Below, piece by piece: positions 50,609 to 60,804 of a stretch of DNA of 64,000 nt; positions within the stretch are counted from its first letter, which is position 1; each line of letters opens with the position of its first letter. Origin of the DNA: Streptomyces roseifaciens (lineage in GTDB: Bacteria > Actinomycetota > Actinomycetes > Streptomycetales > Streptomycetaceae). The stretch is from positions 868,001-932,000 of the forward strand of contig NZ_LNBE01000002.1 in assembly GCF_001445655.1 (NCBI RefSeq), read 5' to 3'. A program made the translations under genes and the position numbers. The notes under the pieces were generated by a model. The model saw nothing but the letters and a program-made list of their open reading frames with translations, was not told where the DNA came from and made no database searches.

Positions 50609-52207
50609 TCATCCTTTCCGTGCGATAATGTCGGCAATGCAGCGCTCCGCGAGAGCGGTGATGGTGAACGACGGATTAGCGCCACCTACATTGCCGGGGA
50701 TGAGCGAACCGTCCACTGCGTAGAGTCCGCGATAGCCTCTCAAACGTCCGTAGAGGTCCGTAGCTTTCCCCAAAACGCAACCGCCCAATGGGTGAGGCGT
50801 GAATGTGCACGGCCACCTGATGGCAGCTGGAATTGTGTTGCTGTTGGCGTTCATTACCTTGTCAATGAAGCCGGATGCAGCTTGCGCAGCGGCGTCACTC
50901 TTTCCCGACCAGTCGGAGAGGGTGACCTTACCAGTCGAGGAATCATAGGAAAATCTTCCTCTGTTTGCGGGATCCGGATCGGCTGTCATCGTCAAGGTCA
51001 TGATTCCGGGCAATTGACCGAGCTGCATGAGGTGCCAATTTTCTGCACGGATAGGCAGTACGAACTCTTCTGTGAAGATGGTGGACGCGCTGGGCGCTCC
51101 TTGAGATGGGCCGCCTTCGCCGATGTAGCCGTAGCCGATGAATTGGTCGCCGTTGTCTCCGAACCCGACCCCGACCGAATCGTCGAGGGCCGGCAACTCG
51201 CCTGTGTCCCGGGCGGCGACGAGCAGGCGATTCGTATTGAGTGTTCCGGCGCATACGAAGAGCCATTTGCAACTGTATTGAATCTTTTCCAGAAGTGAAC
51301 CGTTTGTGTCGATGTGCCGGACCGTTACCGTGTACGTCCCTGGGCGGCCCAGGCCGATGGATTCGACCTCGCAGAGGGTCTGCACGGTCACGTGACCAGT
51401 GGCTCGCGCCGCAGGTAGGTAGTTGACGGTGAGACTGTTTTTGGCACCGTTGCTGCATCCGAAGTCGCTCTCGCCTGCGATCGCCGAGGCTCGGGCCGTG
51501 CCAAGAAGTTCCTGTCTGATGACTTCCCAATTGAACGTCGATGGCATTTTGACCGGTTCGTAGCCGGCTCGGCCTACGTGTTTGTCCCAGACTCGAGAAT
51601 GAGTAAATGGTGCTGACGCATAGATGTCGTTTGGCATGACACTCGGCCGGAGCATGGCGGCTGCTTTGGGATACCAGACGGAGTCCATTTCTCGATATGT
51701 GATTCCATCGGGGAAGATCCGCTCAAAGTGTTTCCGCGGCGGCGCCACAGTAGCGCAGGTGTAGACCAGCGATCCGCCGCCCAGGCCGGCTGCGCATGCG
51801 ATATCGATGCCCCGTTCGTTGGAAACCTCTATCATGCCTGCGTAGGGGCCCATGGGAAAGGGGAGAACCAAGGGCCAGTGCGCAATCGGTCGGAACCAGA
51901 ACATCTTCCTGCTGTAGTCCAACTGCGAGCCGAAGACCGCCCGATGGGGGTCGGTTGTCCATTCCCGGCCACGTTCCAGCACGAGAGTGTCCACTCCCGC
52001 CTGTCCCAAACGGAGTGCACATACGGCCCCGCCGAAACCCGACCCGATTACGATTGCCGGGTACTCGGTGCGACCAGAAGCAGCTGCTCCATGAGTGTGA
52101 GCCCAAGCGCTTGGGGTTTCGGTGCCTGGGGGTAAGTCCATGCCTACCCCCAGGCCCAGTCCCAGACCCATTCCCAAGAATGAGCGGCGAGGTACTCCGC
52201 TTCGCAT
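50609..52207 (-). CDS. Tat-exported GMC oxidoreductase (cholesterol-oxidase-like)
   Basis: A 532-residue FAD oxidase from ATG 52207, giving a clean twin-arginine start 'RSGVPRRSFLGMGLGLGLG' (an ATG at 52225 would add six residues). The FAD-binding strand is 'AIVIGSGFGGAVCALRLGQ', followed by 'AAGLGGGSLVYTCATVAP'; near the end 'FTPHPLGGCVLG' and 'YAVDGSLIPGNVGGANPSFT' are the GMC/cholesterol-oxidase signatures with the active-site His and Asn. Such enzymes oxidise alcohols, including sterols, to ketones. It follows the PKS gene on the same strand (205-base gap), so it may oxidise the polyketide after export. Its codons are noticeably less GC-rich than its neighbours. Confidence 0.85.
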   Translation of the reverse strand: MRSGVPRRSFLGMGLGLGLGVGMDLPPGTETPSAWAHTHGAAASGRTEYPAIVIGSGFGGAVCALRLGQAGVDTLVLERGREWTTDPHRAVFGSQLDYSRKMFWFRPIAHWPLVLPFPMGPYAGMIEVSNERGIDIACAAGLGGGSLVYTCATVAPPRKHFERIFPDGITYREMDSVWYPKAAAMLRPSVMPNDIYASAPFTHSRVWDKHVGRAGYEPVKMPSTFNWEVIRQELLGTARASAIAGESDFGCSNGAKNSLTVNYLPAARATGHVTVQTLCEVESIGLGRPGTYTVTVRHIDTNGSLLEKIQYSCKWLFVCAGTLNTNRLLVAARDTGELPALDDSVGVGFGDNGDQFIGYGYIGEGGPSQGAPSASTIFTEEFVLPIRAENWHLMQLGQLPGIMTLTMTADPDPANRGRFSYDSSTGKVTLSDWSGKSDAAAQAASGFIDKVMNANSNTIPAAIRWPCTFTPHPLGGCVLGKATDLYGRLRGYRGLYAVDGSLIPGNVGGANPSFTITALAERCIADIIARKG

Positions 52208-52411
52208 CTCCACGCAACCTTTCATGCCGGACCGCGCCTGTCCGTAGCGGTCCGCGGTATGGGCAAGAGTGCTGCACCGGTTTGGCGCCGAGCATATGAA
52301 AAATGCTCTCCGCTCGTGAGTGCGGCGCCTGGCTACGGCGGGTCGACAAGGCGCATGCTGGCAAAATGAGTGAAGAGCTGGTTCGGCGGCGTCGACGGGC
52401 TCCGTCAGCTA

Positions 52412-55400
52412 TTAGGGGTAGGACGGGTTTTGGTGATTTTTCGACCGCACCCCGGCTCCTGCATCGGCGCGGCTGCCGAGTCCGAGTCGTACCTGGATGA
52501 TTTGGGCGAATCCGGAGATGGTTCCACCGCTGCCGAGAACCTCCATCGGAGGAATCTCGACGTCATAATGATGGTGCAAGGCCGCCAGGAGCTGGGTGCT
52601 CATGAGGGAGTCCATGCCGAGGGCATCGAGCCGTTGATGGGCTTCGAGATCATCGGGGTTCATATGGAGCGTCTCGGCGATCATCCGGGTCAGCTCTTCG
52701 ACGAGGTGAGCGAACGCAGCCTCCACTGGCATTCCCCGGAGGCTCTGCAGAACCTCTTCCCGACTGGGGGTGCCCTCGCGAGTGGGCGCCGGAATCAGGC
52801 CGCGCAACCGAGGTCGGGCAGTCTGTGGCAGCACCGCAGTTCGGGACCATCGGTAACGGCCCGCACCGGCGACTGCGTAATCCCGGGTCAACAGTCGCTC
52901 GGCCGTGGCGAACGCGTCGCACGGCGCCAGCAGGTCGATCCCGAGGCCGGCCAGAGCCTCGGTCATCCCGGTGCGCGCGACATAGCCGGTGCCCGCCACC
53001 GCACCCCACGCCAAGGCGAGCCCGGGAAAGCCGTCCTGGCGGCGAATCCGGGCGAGGGCCTCCAAGTAGAGGTTGCCGCCACAGTAGGGGGCCTGCTTGA
53101 TGTTGCCGAGCATTGCGGAGCCGGAGGAGTAGAGCAAGAAGAGGTCGCACTCCCGGCCGCGGGTGAGGACGTCCAGGACTGATGCCCCGGTCATCTTGGG
53201 GGCCAGTACCGCGGCGATCCGTTCCTGGTCGAGTTCGACGAGCGGGGCGTCATCGAGGTCCATGGCCGCGTGGACCACGCCGCGTAGCGGGAAGCCGCTG
53301 CGGTCGATCTCGGCCACCAGGGCGTGCATCGACTGTGCGTCGGTGACGTCGACGGCATGTGCGGTGGCATGCACGCCACGTTCGGCCAGGGCGGCGAGTA
53401 GCGGGGCCGCTTCAGGGGCGTCCATCCCGCGACGGCTGACCAAGGCCAGGTGTCGCGCGCCGCAGTGGGCGAGCCAGGAAGCGGTGGTGGCGCCGAATCC
53501 ACCGGTCCCGCCGGTGATGAGATAGGTGCCTGTGGTGTCCAGACGGAGCCCGACCGGGGCGGGTTCCACCAGCGGTGACTCGTCGAGCGCGTCGAAGGTG
53601 ACAACGACCTTGCCAATGTGGCGAGAATGCTGCAGAAGCTGGAGTGCTTCATGGACCCGGGCGGCGGGGAACACCGTGTGCGGCAACCCGCGGTAGTCGC
53701 CCTGCATCTGCTGGATTACCTCGGCGGAGAGTTGCTTGCAGAAACCCGGGTCATTGAGCAGAGGGGAGATGTCCATCCCGAAGAAGGCGATGTTGTTGTT
53801 GAACGGGTGCAGAGACAGCGGCTTGTTCTCGTAAATATCACGCTTACCCAGCTCGATGAACCGCCCGCCGGGTCGCAGCAACTCCAGGCTGCGGGCGATG
53901 GCCTCCCCGGCAAGGGAGTTGACCACTACGTCGACGCCTTGGCCGTCGCTGATCTCACGAACCTGTTCGGCGAAGTCCAAGGTGCGGGAGTCCAGAACGT
54001 GTCCGATACCGATCGCGCGGAGGAATGCACGTTTCACACCATTGCCGGCCGTAGCGATGACTCGGGCGCCGCGCTGTTCTGCGTAGTGGAGTACAGCCAG
54101 CCCGACGGCTCCGGCTGCACCGTGAACGAGTACGGTCTCCCCGGGGCGCAGTCGCGCGAGATGTCCCAGTCCATAGTGTGCGGTGATGAAGGCCACCGGC
54201 ACCGTCGCGGCTTCACAGAAGCTCATATGGTCCGGGAGCGGCATCAGACTGTGGGTCTTGGCGACAGTGTGCGAGGCGAGCGCAGCGGATGCCACGCCGA
54301 GCACCCGGTCGCCCGGGGCGAAGGCCGTCACACCAGAGCCGCAGGCGGTAACGATTCCCGCGCACTCGATGCCGGGCCCCTTCTCGGAGGGTGTGCCCTC
54401 AATCATCTCAGTCGGCAGCAGCCCCGTGCACTGCATGACGTCGCGGAAATTGAGGCCGACCGCGCGGACTTCCAGTGCTACTTCACCGGGTCCGGGCTGG
54501 GGAGTTTCGATCTGCTGCCAGGAGAGCCCGTAGGACAGTCCCGGGGTGTGCACGCGCAGACCGAAGGGCAAGGACCGTGGCCGGAGCCGGAGTGCGTCGG
54601 CCGCTTGTCGCTCACGGGGGACGAAACGATCACGGGCGGTGAGGACGACCTCGTCCTCGTCGTCCGGCTCGAGCAGTTCGTGGACCAGCCGGTCGGCATC
54701 GGCCGCAGGATCTCCGGTGCGGTGCAGCATGATCCGGCGGGCATCCAGATCGGGATGTTCGTTGGCCAGGGTTCGGGCTGCCCCCCAACTGGCGGCGGGA
54801 GAAGTATCGGTTACCCGTTCGAGCGTGGGAACGCCGCAGTGTGGATGGGTGACCAGTCGCAGGCGGACGGGACAGGTGCCGCCCAGCCGTCGGAAGGCTG
54901 TGGCCAAGGAGCTCAAGGCCGCGGTCTGCCGGGCTGTATGGGCGGTTTGAGCGGCGGGATCGGAGTCGTCAGCAGCGGCGAGCAGCAGCACGACTGTGAG
55001 CGGCTGAGGCGCCGTTTGGGAGAGCAGACGCTCCCATTCGTCGGCGGAGGTGCTGATGACACCGGAGCGAAGACGTAGGCAACCGCGCTCGGTCAGAGAG
55101 GTCCTGAGCGCCCGCTCCAGAGGCTCGTCGTGCTGCCCGTCAGTCAGCACAAGGAAGGCAGAATCCGGGCTGGTGGACGGTTCGACAGGCATGGCGATGT
55201 CGTGGGCGGGAAGCCTGGCCAGAAACAAGGAGTGCCACTCGCGACACGGGTCCTGGGCGTCGCCAGACTGGACGATCCCGGTGAAGCCGCACCGGCGCAG
55301 CAGCGCGGGCCACTGATCCCGGGCCGGCAGGTCGGCGAGGTCGGAGGGGGCGTGCAGGAGTGCCAGGAGCTCCGTGTCATGTGGGGTACAGCCCAGGAAG

Positions 55401-58400
55401 TGCCCTCCCGGTCCCAGCAGCGTGACCAGGCGGCGCAGCGTTGGCTCAGGGTCGTGACTCGCGAAGAGGCTGTCACCGGCCACGATCAGGTCGAAGCTGT
55501 GCGGGGTAAAGCCCTGACCGGCCGGATCAGCGCCTGGGGTGAGGGTTCGGTAGTCCAGGAAATCGTAGGTCGCGAACCGTGCCTGGGCCGCGGGGAGGCT
55601 GGACGCGGTGAAGTCTGTGTAGCAGTACCGTGTCCGCTCGGGAGGCAGCACCGGAAGCAGTGCTGCGGTCAAACTTCCGCTGCCGGCGCCGACTTCGAGT
55701 ACCCGCAGGCTCCGGTCGACGGGCCACGCGGCCACCATCTGGGTCAGCAGGGCGCGGGCGATACGGTGTCGCAGCCTGTGCGGGGGAAGTGCCTCGGCGA
55801 GCTGCTCGACCGCGTACGCACTGCCGTCCGCTTGATCCAGCGAGCGAGCCCAGTAGCGCGGTGCCTGGGCAGCCAAGGCGAGCGCGGTGCTGCAGGTGGG
55901 TTCGGCAGTCAGGCATCGGCGGGCCGCGTCGGTGACACCGAATGCATCGGCGGTAAGTTGCCAGGTGCCGTCGTCAAGCAATTTCGCCGCATTGTGCCGC
56001 TGCAGGAGCGGGAGCAGGTGAGTGGCCCAGCGGCGGTGGGCGGGGGGCAATCCGTTTGCCTCGAGGGACTCGATGGTGAAGGGACTGGTCGGGTGCGGAA
56101 GCAATGCCGCAAGAGCGTTGGCGTGGCGGAAGGAGGCGAACTCCTTGAGTGCGGCGATCGCTTGGGGCATGTGGGCATTCCGCTGGTCACTGCGGGCCCG
56201 GTCGATCTCCGGCTGGGCAGCAGTGAGCAGGGCATGTGGTGAGGGCAGGGGGGAGACAGCGCAATGCTGGGTGAGTCGTGGAGCGGCGCGCAGCACCGTG
56301 TGGTGGACAGTGATGTCGGTGCCGCGCGTGCTGGCCAGCCGGCGCAGGCGGCACCCGTCGATCTGAGCCGTAACAGTGCCCTGGTCATCGGTAAGGGTGA
56401 GGTCCCAGCACACTTCGCTATCGGTGCGGGAGCGTTCCAGGACACGGATGGTTCCGGTGCACGCTGCCGGGCCCCACAAACGGACGCTGCCGATGCTGGC
56501 GGGCAGGTAGAGCTGGCCGGCGTCCAGACGTTCGGCGAGCAGTTGTACTCCTGCTTGCAGGGCACCGTCGAGCAGGGCGGGGTGGATGACGTACGGATCG
56601 GCTGGGGCCGGGTGGTGGTAGGTGGCCAGGACCTCGCCGTCGCCGATGTGCAGTTCGTCGAGCACGCGGAAGGCGGGGCCGTATTCCAAACCAATGGCCG
56701 CCCGCTCCCTGTAGTAGTCGTCGGCGGTCAGTGAACGGGGGCAGCGCAGCTTCAGGGCTTCCAGGTCGAGGGGGGCCGGGCGCGGGCTGGTGAGGGAGCG
56801 CACACAGGCTGTGGCGTGGGTGCGCGAAGCGCTGCCGTGCTCGTCGGTACTGGCGATGGTGACCGTGCCGTCCTCGGGGCGCAGCGCGAGCTGAAGGCGG
56901 AACGCTGTGGGGTCCTGCCAGTCGACGGCCAGTCCGCTGCTGATCCGGACGTGGTTGACCTGGACCGGTGCGCCCAGCGCGATGCGCCCCGCAGCCAAGG
57001 CCATCTCCACATAGCCGGTGGCGGGCATGAGGGCGGATCCCTGGATGCGGTGATCAGTCAGCCAAGGGACCAGGACGGGCTCGATGGCGCCGAGCCAGAC
57101 GGGATGCGGGGCCGGCAGGCGTTCGCCGAGCAGTGGGTGGTCGAGGAGTCCGCTGCCGCTGCTTTTGGTCCAGGACTGCGGTGTCCCCACCCAGTGGCGG
57201 CGGCGCTGCCACGGGTAGGCGGGCAGGTCGGTGATGAGGCCCGGACGCGGAAAGAAGTGTTCCGTCTCTACCGGGGCCCCGGCGGCAAGCAGACCGGCAA
57301 GGGTGTGGCGCAGTGCACCCGGCCCGTCGCCGTCCCGCCGCAGGGTGGCCAGCACCGCGACCAGGCCCTGGCGGTCAGCGGAGGCGGCCCGGCGCAGGTA
57401 CGTGCGCAGCACCGGGTGAGGGCCGATTTCGAGGAAGATATCGGCCCCGTCGGCGCGGGCGAGCTCGACGGCTGTGGCGAAGCGGACCGGACGGCGGATG
57501 TTCTGCCACCAGTAGGAGGCGTCGAGTTCGGTCCCGAGCAACAGGGTGCCGGTGACGGTTGAGTAGAAAGGGGTAGAAGCGCGGACGGGTGCCAGATCGG
57601 TCAGCGCCTGGCGGATCGGCTCCTCACCGGGATCCATCGCGGCGCTGTGGAATGCATAGTCCAAGTCCAGCTCTCGGAAGAACGCCCCGCGCTGCTGCAG
57701 ATCCCGGCCGAGGGCGGCCACCTGATCGGCGGGCCCGGCCACAGTGACGTCCTGGGCACTGTTGATCCCCGCGATCTCCAGTCCCGCCCCGCAGGCAGCA
57801 AGGATGCTTTCGGCCTCCCGCGGGCCCATGCCGACTGCGGCCATGCGGCCATTGCCAGTCAAGGGGGCCTGGGCTGCGGAACGCTCGGCGATCACTTGGG
57901 CGGCTTGGTCCAGGGTCAGGGCACCACTGGTGTAGGCTGCCGCGACCTCCCCGACGCTGTGCCCGAGCACCACGGCCGGTGCCACTCCGAGCGAGCGCAG
58001 GGCCGCCACGATGCCCACCTGCACGGTGAACAGCAGGGGCTGGGCGACCTCAGTTGCAGCCAACCGCCACTGCGCGGGCGGAAGGGCCAGTGTGCGGGCC
58101 ACGGACCAGCCCAAGCGCGGGACGAGTGCGGCGTCGACCTCGTCAACTGCGCGGCGGAAGACCGGGACGTGGGCGTACAGGTCGGCTCCCATGCCCGCCC
58201 ACTGGGACCCATTCCCCGAGAAGACGAAGGCCACCCGCCCGTGAGCAACCGCCTGCATGCTTGCCCCGGTCGCCGGCGCATGCTGATCTTGGAGCGCACC
58301 GTCCTCCGAAGCAGCGTCGGAGACAAGTGCGGACAGCTGCCGGGCGGCCTCCTGGGCACCTTGCGCGAGAACCACAGCGCGGTGCTCGTGCCGACCGCGC

Positions 58401-59872
58401 CGCCAAGCGGTGTAGGCGAGGTCGTAGAAGTCCCCCGCGGGCGACGCGGCGAGATGCTCGGCAAAGTTGGCAGTGGCCTCACGTAGTGCCTGCACCGAGC
58501 GGGCCGAGATGAGCACAGGCAGCGGGCGATCAGCAGAGGTGGGTGGAGTCGGCTGCCCCGACTCGGCCGGTGCGGGGGCACTGGTGAGGATGACATGGGC
58601 ATTGGCTCCGCCGAAGCCGAAGGAATTCACCCCCACCACCGGCCGCGCACAGCTCGGCAGCGCTCGCTTTCGGTGCACTGGCACCAGGCCCAGACTCGCG
58701 AAGTCGATGTCCGGGTTGACCGGCTCACCGTGCAGCGACGCCGGCACCGCGCCATGCTTGAGTACGAGAAGTGCTTTGCACAGCCCCGCCATGCCGGAGG
58801 CCGGTTCGAGGTGGCCGACATTGGTCTTCACAGAACCGATCGGCAGTTCGCCGGTGATCCGACGCACCCCCAGGGCACGGCCGATTGCTGTCGCCTCCGC
58901 CGGATCGCCCGCCAAGGTGCCGGTGCCATGTGCCTCGAAGTAGACCAGCTCGTCGGGGTGGACCCCAGCTTCGGCATAGGCCCGGCGTAGTAGCTCCTCC
59001 TGAGCCTGAGCATTGGGCAATGCCAGCCCAGTTGTGTGCCCGTCGCAGTTGGTTGCACTGCCCAGGATCACCGCATGGATTCGGTCGCCGTCCGCAAGAG
59101 CGTCGGGCAAGGGCTTGAGCAGTACCATGCCACCGCCTTCGGCTCGCACGAACCCGTCGGCGTCCGCCGAGAAGGCCGCGCACCGCCCTCGCCGGGACAA
59201 CATCGATGCCTGCGAGAAACCGATGTAGTGCAGGGGGTTGATGAGGAGGTTGGCTCCACCACACAGCACGGCGCGGCTGGTGCCCGCCCACAGCGTCCGG
59301 CAGGCCCGGTCCAGCGCCACCAGAGCCGACGAGCACGCGGTGTCGATCACCATGCTTGGGCCACGCAGATCGAACGCATGGGAGATTCGGTTGGCCGCAA
59401 TCGAGGAGGCCGCCCCGGACATGGTGTAGGCGCCTACCTTGCGCGGATCCTGTAGCGCGAGGTAGGAGGCATCGGAGATCCCGACGTACACCGCCGTGTC
59501 AGAGCCGGCAAGGACTGCCGGACGGATGGCTGCATCGTCCAGCGCCTCGGCGGCCAGTTCAAGCAGCAGCCTGTGCTGCGGGTCGATGTAGTCAGCCTCT
59601 TTGGGCGAGATGCCGAAGTACCCGGCGTCGAACCCGGCGATTTCCTTGAGGAACCCCCCGGCCTCGGTATAGCTCTTGCCCGTTCGCGGCCCTGCGATGT
59701 CGACGAAGCGCTCGGAGTCGAACCTGTCCGGCGGCACCTGCGAGACCAGATCGCGGCCGTCGTCCAGTGCTCCCCAGAGCTGGTGGAGGTTGTCGATCCC
59801 ACGCGGCAGGCGACAGGCAACTCCCACGATCGCAATGGCCCGCTCGGTCGCGGTCTCCTCGGTCTGCTGCAT
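52412..59872 (-). CDS. Single-module highly reducing type I polyketide synthase
   Basis: A 2486-residue PKS. ATG 59872 is chosen over GTG 59878 because GGAAGG lies eight bases upstream. Domains in order: KS about 12-435 (Cys in 'DTACSS' near 180, His in 'EAHGTGT' and 'NVGHLEPASG'); AT 545-860 ('GHSVGE', 'YAFHSA'); DH 905-1190 (His in 'DHRIQGSALMP', Asp in 'LLDGALQAG'); C-methyltransferase-like region 1240-1560 ('LEVGAGSGSLT'); ER 1750-2080 ('LVHGAAGAVGLAV'); KR 2130-2330 ('LITGGTGGFGATT', catalytic 'YCGGN'); ACP about 2390-2460 ('LGMDSLMS'). All catalytic motifs look intact and there is no thioesterase. The order is that of fungal-like highly reducing PKSs and mycobacterial lipid synthases, implying iterative use to build a reduced, possibly methyl-branched chain. 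Confidence 0.95.
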   Translation of the reverse strand: MQQTEETATERAIAIVGVACRLPRGIDNLHQLWGALDDGRDLVSQVPPDRFDSERFVDIAGPRTGKSYTEAGGFLKEIAGFDAGYFGISPKEADYIDPQHRLLLELAAEALDDAAIRPAVLAGSDTAVYVGISDASYLALQDPRKVGAYTMSGAASSIAANRISHAFDLRGPSMVIDTACSSALVALDRACRTLWAGTSRAVLCGGANLLINPLHYIGFSQASMLSRRGRCAAFSADADGFVRAEGGGMVLLKPLPDALADGDRIHAVILGSATNCDGHTTGLALPNAQAQEELLRRAYAEAGVHPDELVYFEAHGTGTLAGDPAEATAIGRALGVRRITGELPIGSVKTNVGHLEPASGMAGLCKALLVLKHGAVPASLHGEPVNPDIDFASLGLVPVHRKRALPSCARPVVGVNSFGFGGANAHVILTSAPAPAESGQPTPPTSADRPLPVLISARSVQALREATANFAEHLAASPAGDFYDLAYTAWRRGRHEHRAVVLAQGAQEAARQLSALVSDAASEDGALQDQHAPATGASMQAVAHGRVAFVFSGNGSQWAGMGADLYAHVPVFRRAVDEVDAALVPRLGWSVARTLALPPAQWRLAATEVAQPLLFTVQVGIVAALRSLGVAPAVVLGHSVGEVAAAYTSGALTLDQAAQVIAERSAAQAPLTGNGRMAAVGMGPREAESILAACGAGLEIAGINSAQDVTVAGPADQVAALGRDLQQRGAFFRELDLDYAFHSAAMDPGEEPIRQALTDLAPVRASTPFYSTVTGTLLLGTELDASYWWQNIRRPVRFATAVELARADGADIFLEIGPHPVLRTYLRRAASADRQGLVAVLATLRRDGDGPGALRHTLAGLLAAGAPVETEHFFPRPGLITDLPAYPWQRRRHWVGTPQSWTKSSGSGLLDHPLLGERLPAPHPVWLGAIEPVLVPWLTDHRIQGSALMPATGYVEMALAAGRIALGAPVQVNHVRISSGLAVDWQDPTAFRLQLALRPEDGTVTIASTDEHGSASRTHATACVRSLTSPRPAPLDLEALKLRCPRSLTADDYYRERAAIGLEYGPAFRVLDELHIGDGEVLATYHHPAPADPYVIHPALLDGALQAGVQLLAERLDAGQLYLPASIGSVRLWGPAACTGTIRVLERSRTDSEVCWDLTLTDDQGTVTAQIDGCRLRRLASTRGTDITVHHTVLRAAPRLTQHCAVSPLPSPHALLTAAQPEIDRARSDQRNAHMPQAIAALKEFASFRHANALAALLPHPTSPFTIESLEANGLPPAHRRWATHLLPLLQRHNAAKLLDDGTWQLTADAFGVTDAARRCLTAEPTCSTALALAAQAPRYWARSLDQADGSAYAVEQLAEALPPHRLRHRIARALLTQMVAAWPVDRSLRVLEVGAGSGSLTAALLPVLPPERTRYCYTDFTASSLPAAQARFATYDFLDYRTLTPGADPAGQGFTPHSFDLIVAGDSLFASHDPEPTLRRLVTLLGPGGHFLGCTPHDTELLALLHAPSDLADLPARDQWPALLRRCGFTGIVQSGDAQDPCREWHSLFLARLPAHDIAMPVEPSTSPDSAFLVLTDGQHDEPLERALRTSLTERGCLRLRSGVISTSADEWERLLSQTAPQPLTVVLLLAAADDSDPAAQTAHTARQTAALSSLATAFRRLGGTCPVRLRLVTHPHCGVPTLERVTDTSPAASWGAARTLANEHPDLDARRIMLHRTGDPAADADRLVHELLEPDDEDEVVLTARDRFVPRERQAADALRLRPRSLPFGLRVHTPGLSYGLSWQQIETPQPGPGEVALEVRAVGLNFRDVMQCTGLLPTEMIEGTPSEKGPGIECAGIVTACGSGVTAFAPGDRVLGVASAALASHTVAKTHSLMPLPDHMSFCEAATVPVAFITAHYGLGHLARLRPGETVLVHGAAGAVGLAVLHYAEQRGARVIATAGNGVKRAFLRAIGIGHVLDSRTLDFAEQVREISDGQGVDVVVNSLAGEAIARSLELLRPGGRFIELGKRDIYENKPLSLHPFNNNIAFFGMDISPLLNDPGFCKQLSAEVIQQMQGDYRGLPHTVFPAARVHEALQLLQHSRHIGKVVVTFDALDESPLVEPAPVGLRLDTTGTYLITGGTGGFGATTASWLAHCGARHLALVSRRGMDAPEAAPLLAALAERGVHATAHAVDVTDAQSMHALVAEIDRSGFPLRGVVHAAMDLDDAPLVELDQERIAAVLAPKMTGASVLDVLTRGRECDLFLLYSSGSAMLGNIKQAPYCGGNLYLEALARIRRQDGFPGLALAWGAVAGTGYVARTGMTEALAGLGIDLLAPCDAFATAERLLTRDYAVAGAGRYRWSRTAVLPQTARPRLRGLIPAPTREGTPSREEVLQSLRGMPVEAAFAHLVEELTRMIAETLHMNPDDLEAHQRLDALGMDSLMSTQLLAALHHHYDVEIPPMEVLGSGGTISGFAQIIQVRLGLGSRADAGAGVRSKNHQNPSYP

Positions 59873-59989
59873 GCACACGGCCTTCCAGTCGCCGGAGTAA
59901 CCCGTCGCATCCGGGCCCGTACCTTGCCATCAGGCCCGCTCACGCTGTCGAGCGGTGTTTCCTCGTAAAGAAGCTTGTAAGGTCATTAC

Positions 59990-60666
59990 AGCTCATCTCA
60001 TTTGGTTTGATTGCTAGTCTGACCACCGTGTTGACGCTGGTGAATCGCTTGGTCCCGGACGAGTTGTGGGAGCTGTTCGAGCAGGTGGTGCCGCCTGCCC
60101 CGGTCCGCCGGCAGGGCGGGGGTCGCCGGCGGTACGGCAACCGCGAGGTGCTGGCGGCGATCGTGTTCGTCGCGACGACTGGCTGCGCCTGGCAGCAGTT
60201 GCCTCTTGTTTTCGGACCTTCCGGCCCGACCGCGCATCGGCGCTTCATCGAGTGGAGCGAAGCCCGAGTGTGGGCGAAGCTGCGCCGCCTCGTCCTGGAT
60301 GAGCCCGGCGCCCGGGCTGACCTTGACTGGTCGCGGTGCGCGATTGAATCGGTGCACATGTGCGCGATGAGAAGGGGGAGTTCACGGGCTTGAGTCCCGT
60401 CGGCTCGGGCAAGTGCGACTCGGAGGACCACTTGATCGCTGAGCGCGCCGGATTGCCTCTTGCCCTGGGCGTCTCCAACGCCAACCTTCAGAAGCCCTCT
60501 GATCGTCTGGGGCGGCACCGCTGGGCCGTTGAGTTGCGCGGCGTCGCACGGCTCGACTGCCGCGGACCCTGCGGCTGCTTGGAGGGCGAAGCCGATACCT
60601 CCTCGCCTCCTCAGGCGTCGTCGCAGCCCTCAGTCCCTATTGCCGGACCGCCAAATGAGATGAGCT
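59990..60666 (+). mobile_element. Decayed IS5-family element with intact terminal repeats
   Basis: The element is bounded by perfect 16-bp inverted repeats (59990-60005 and 60651-60666, AGCTCATCTCATTTGG). Inside, the plus strand reads 'NRLVPDELWELFEQVVPPAP', 'GGGRRRYGNREVLAAIVFVA', 'LDEPGARADLDWSRCAIESV', then shifts to 'FTGLSPVGSGKCDSEDHLIA', 'LALGVSNANL' and, after a deletion, 'RLGRHRWAVE'. The block between the first and last catalytic acids is missing. At 677 bp it is shorter than intact relatives and cannot encode its own transposase, but its ends could still be moved in trans. Confidence 0.85.
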
Positions 60667-60804
60667 CTCAATGGGAACGCCGATGGGGTTCACTCAAATG
60701 GTTGATTCGGGTGCTGGAGAACGCCTCCGTCCACGTACGGTGGCCGAAGCGTTCCAACTGCTGTGATGTGAGCCGTCTCGTCCGTCCTCTTGAAGGTGTT
60801 CACC

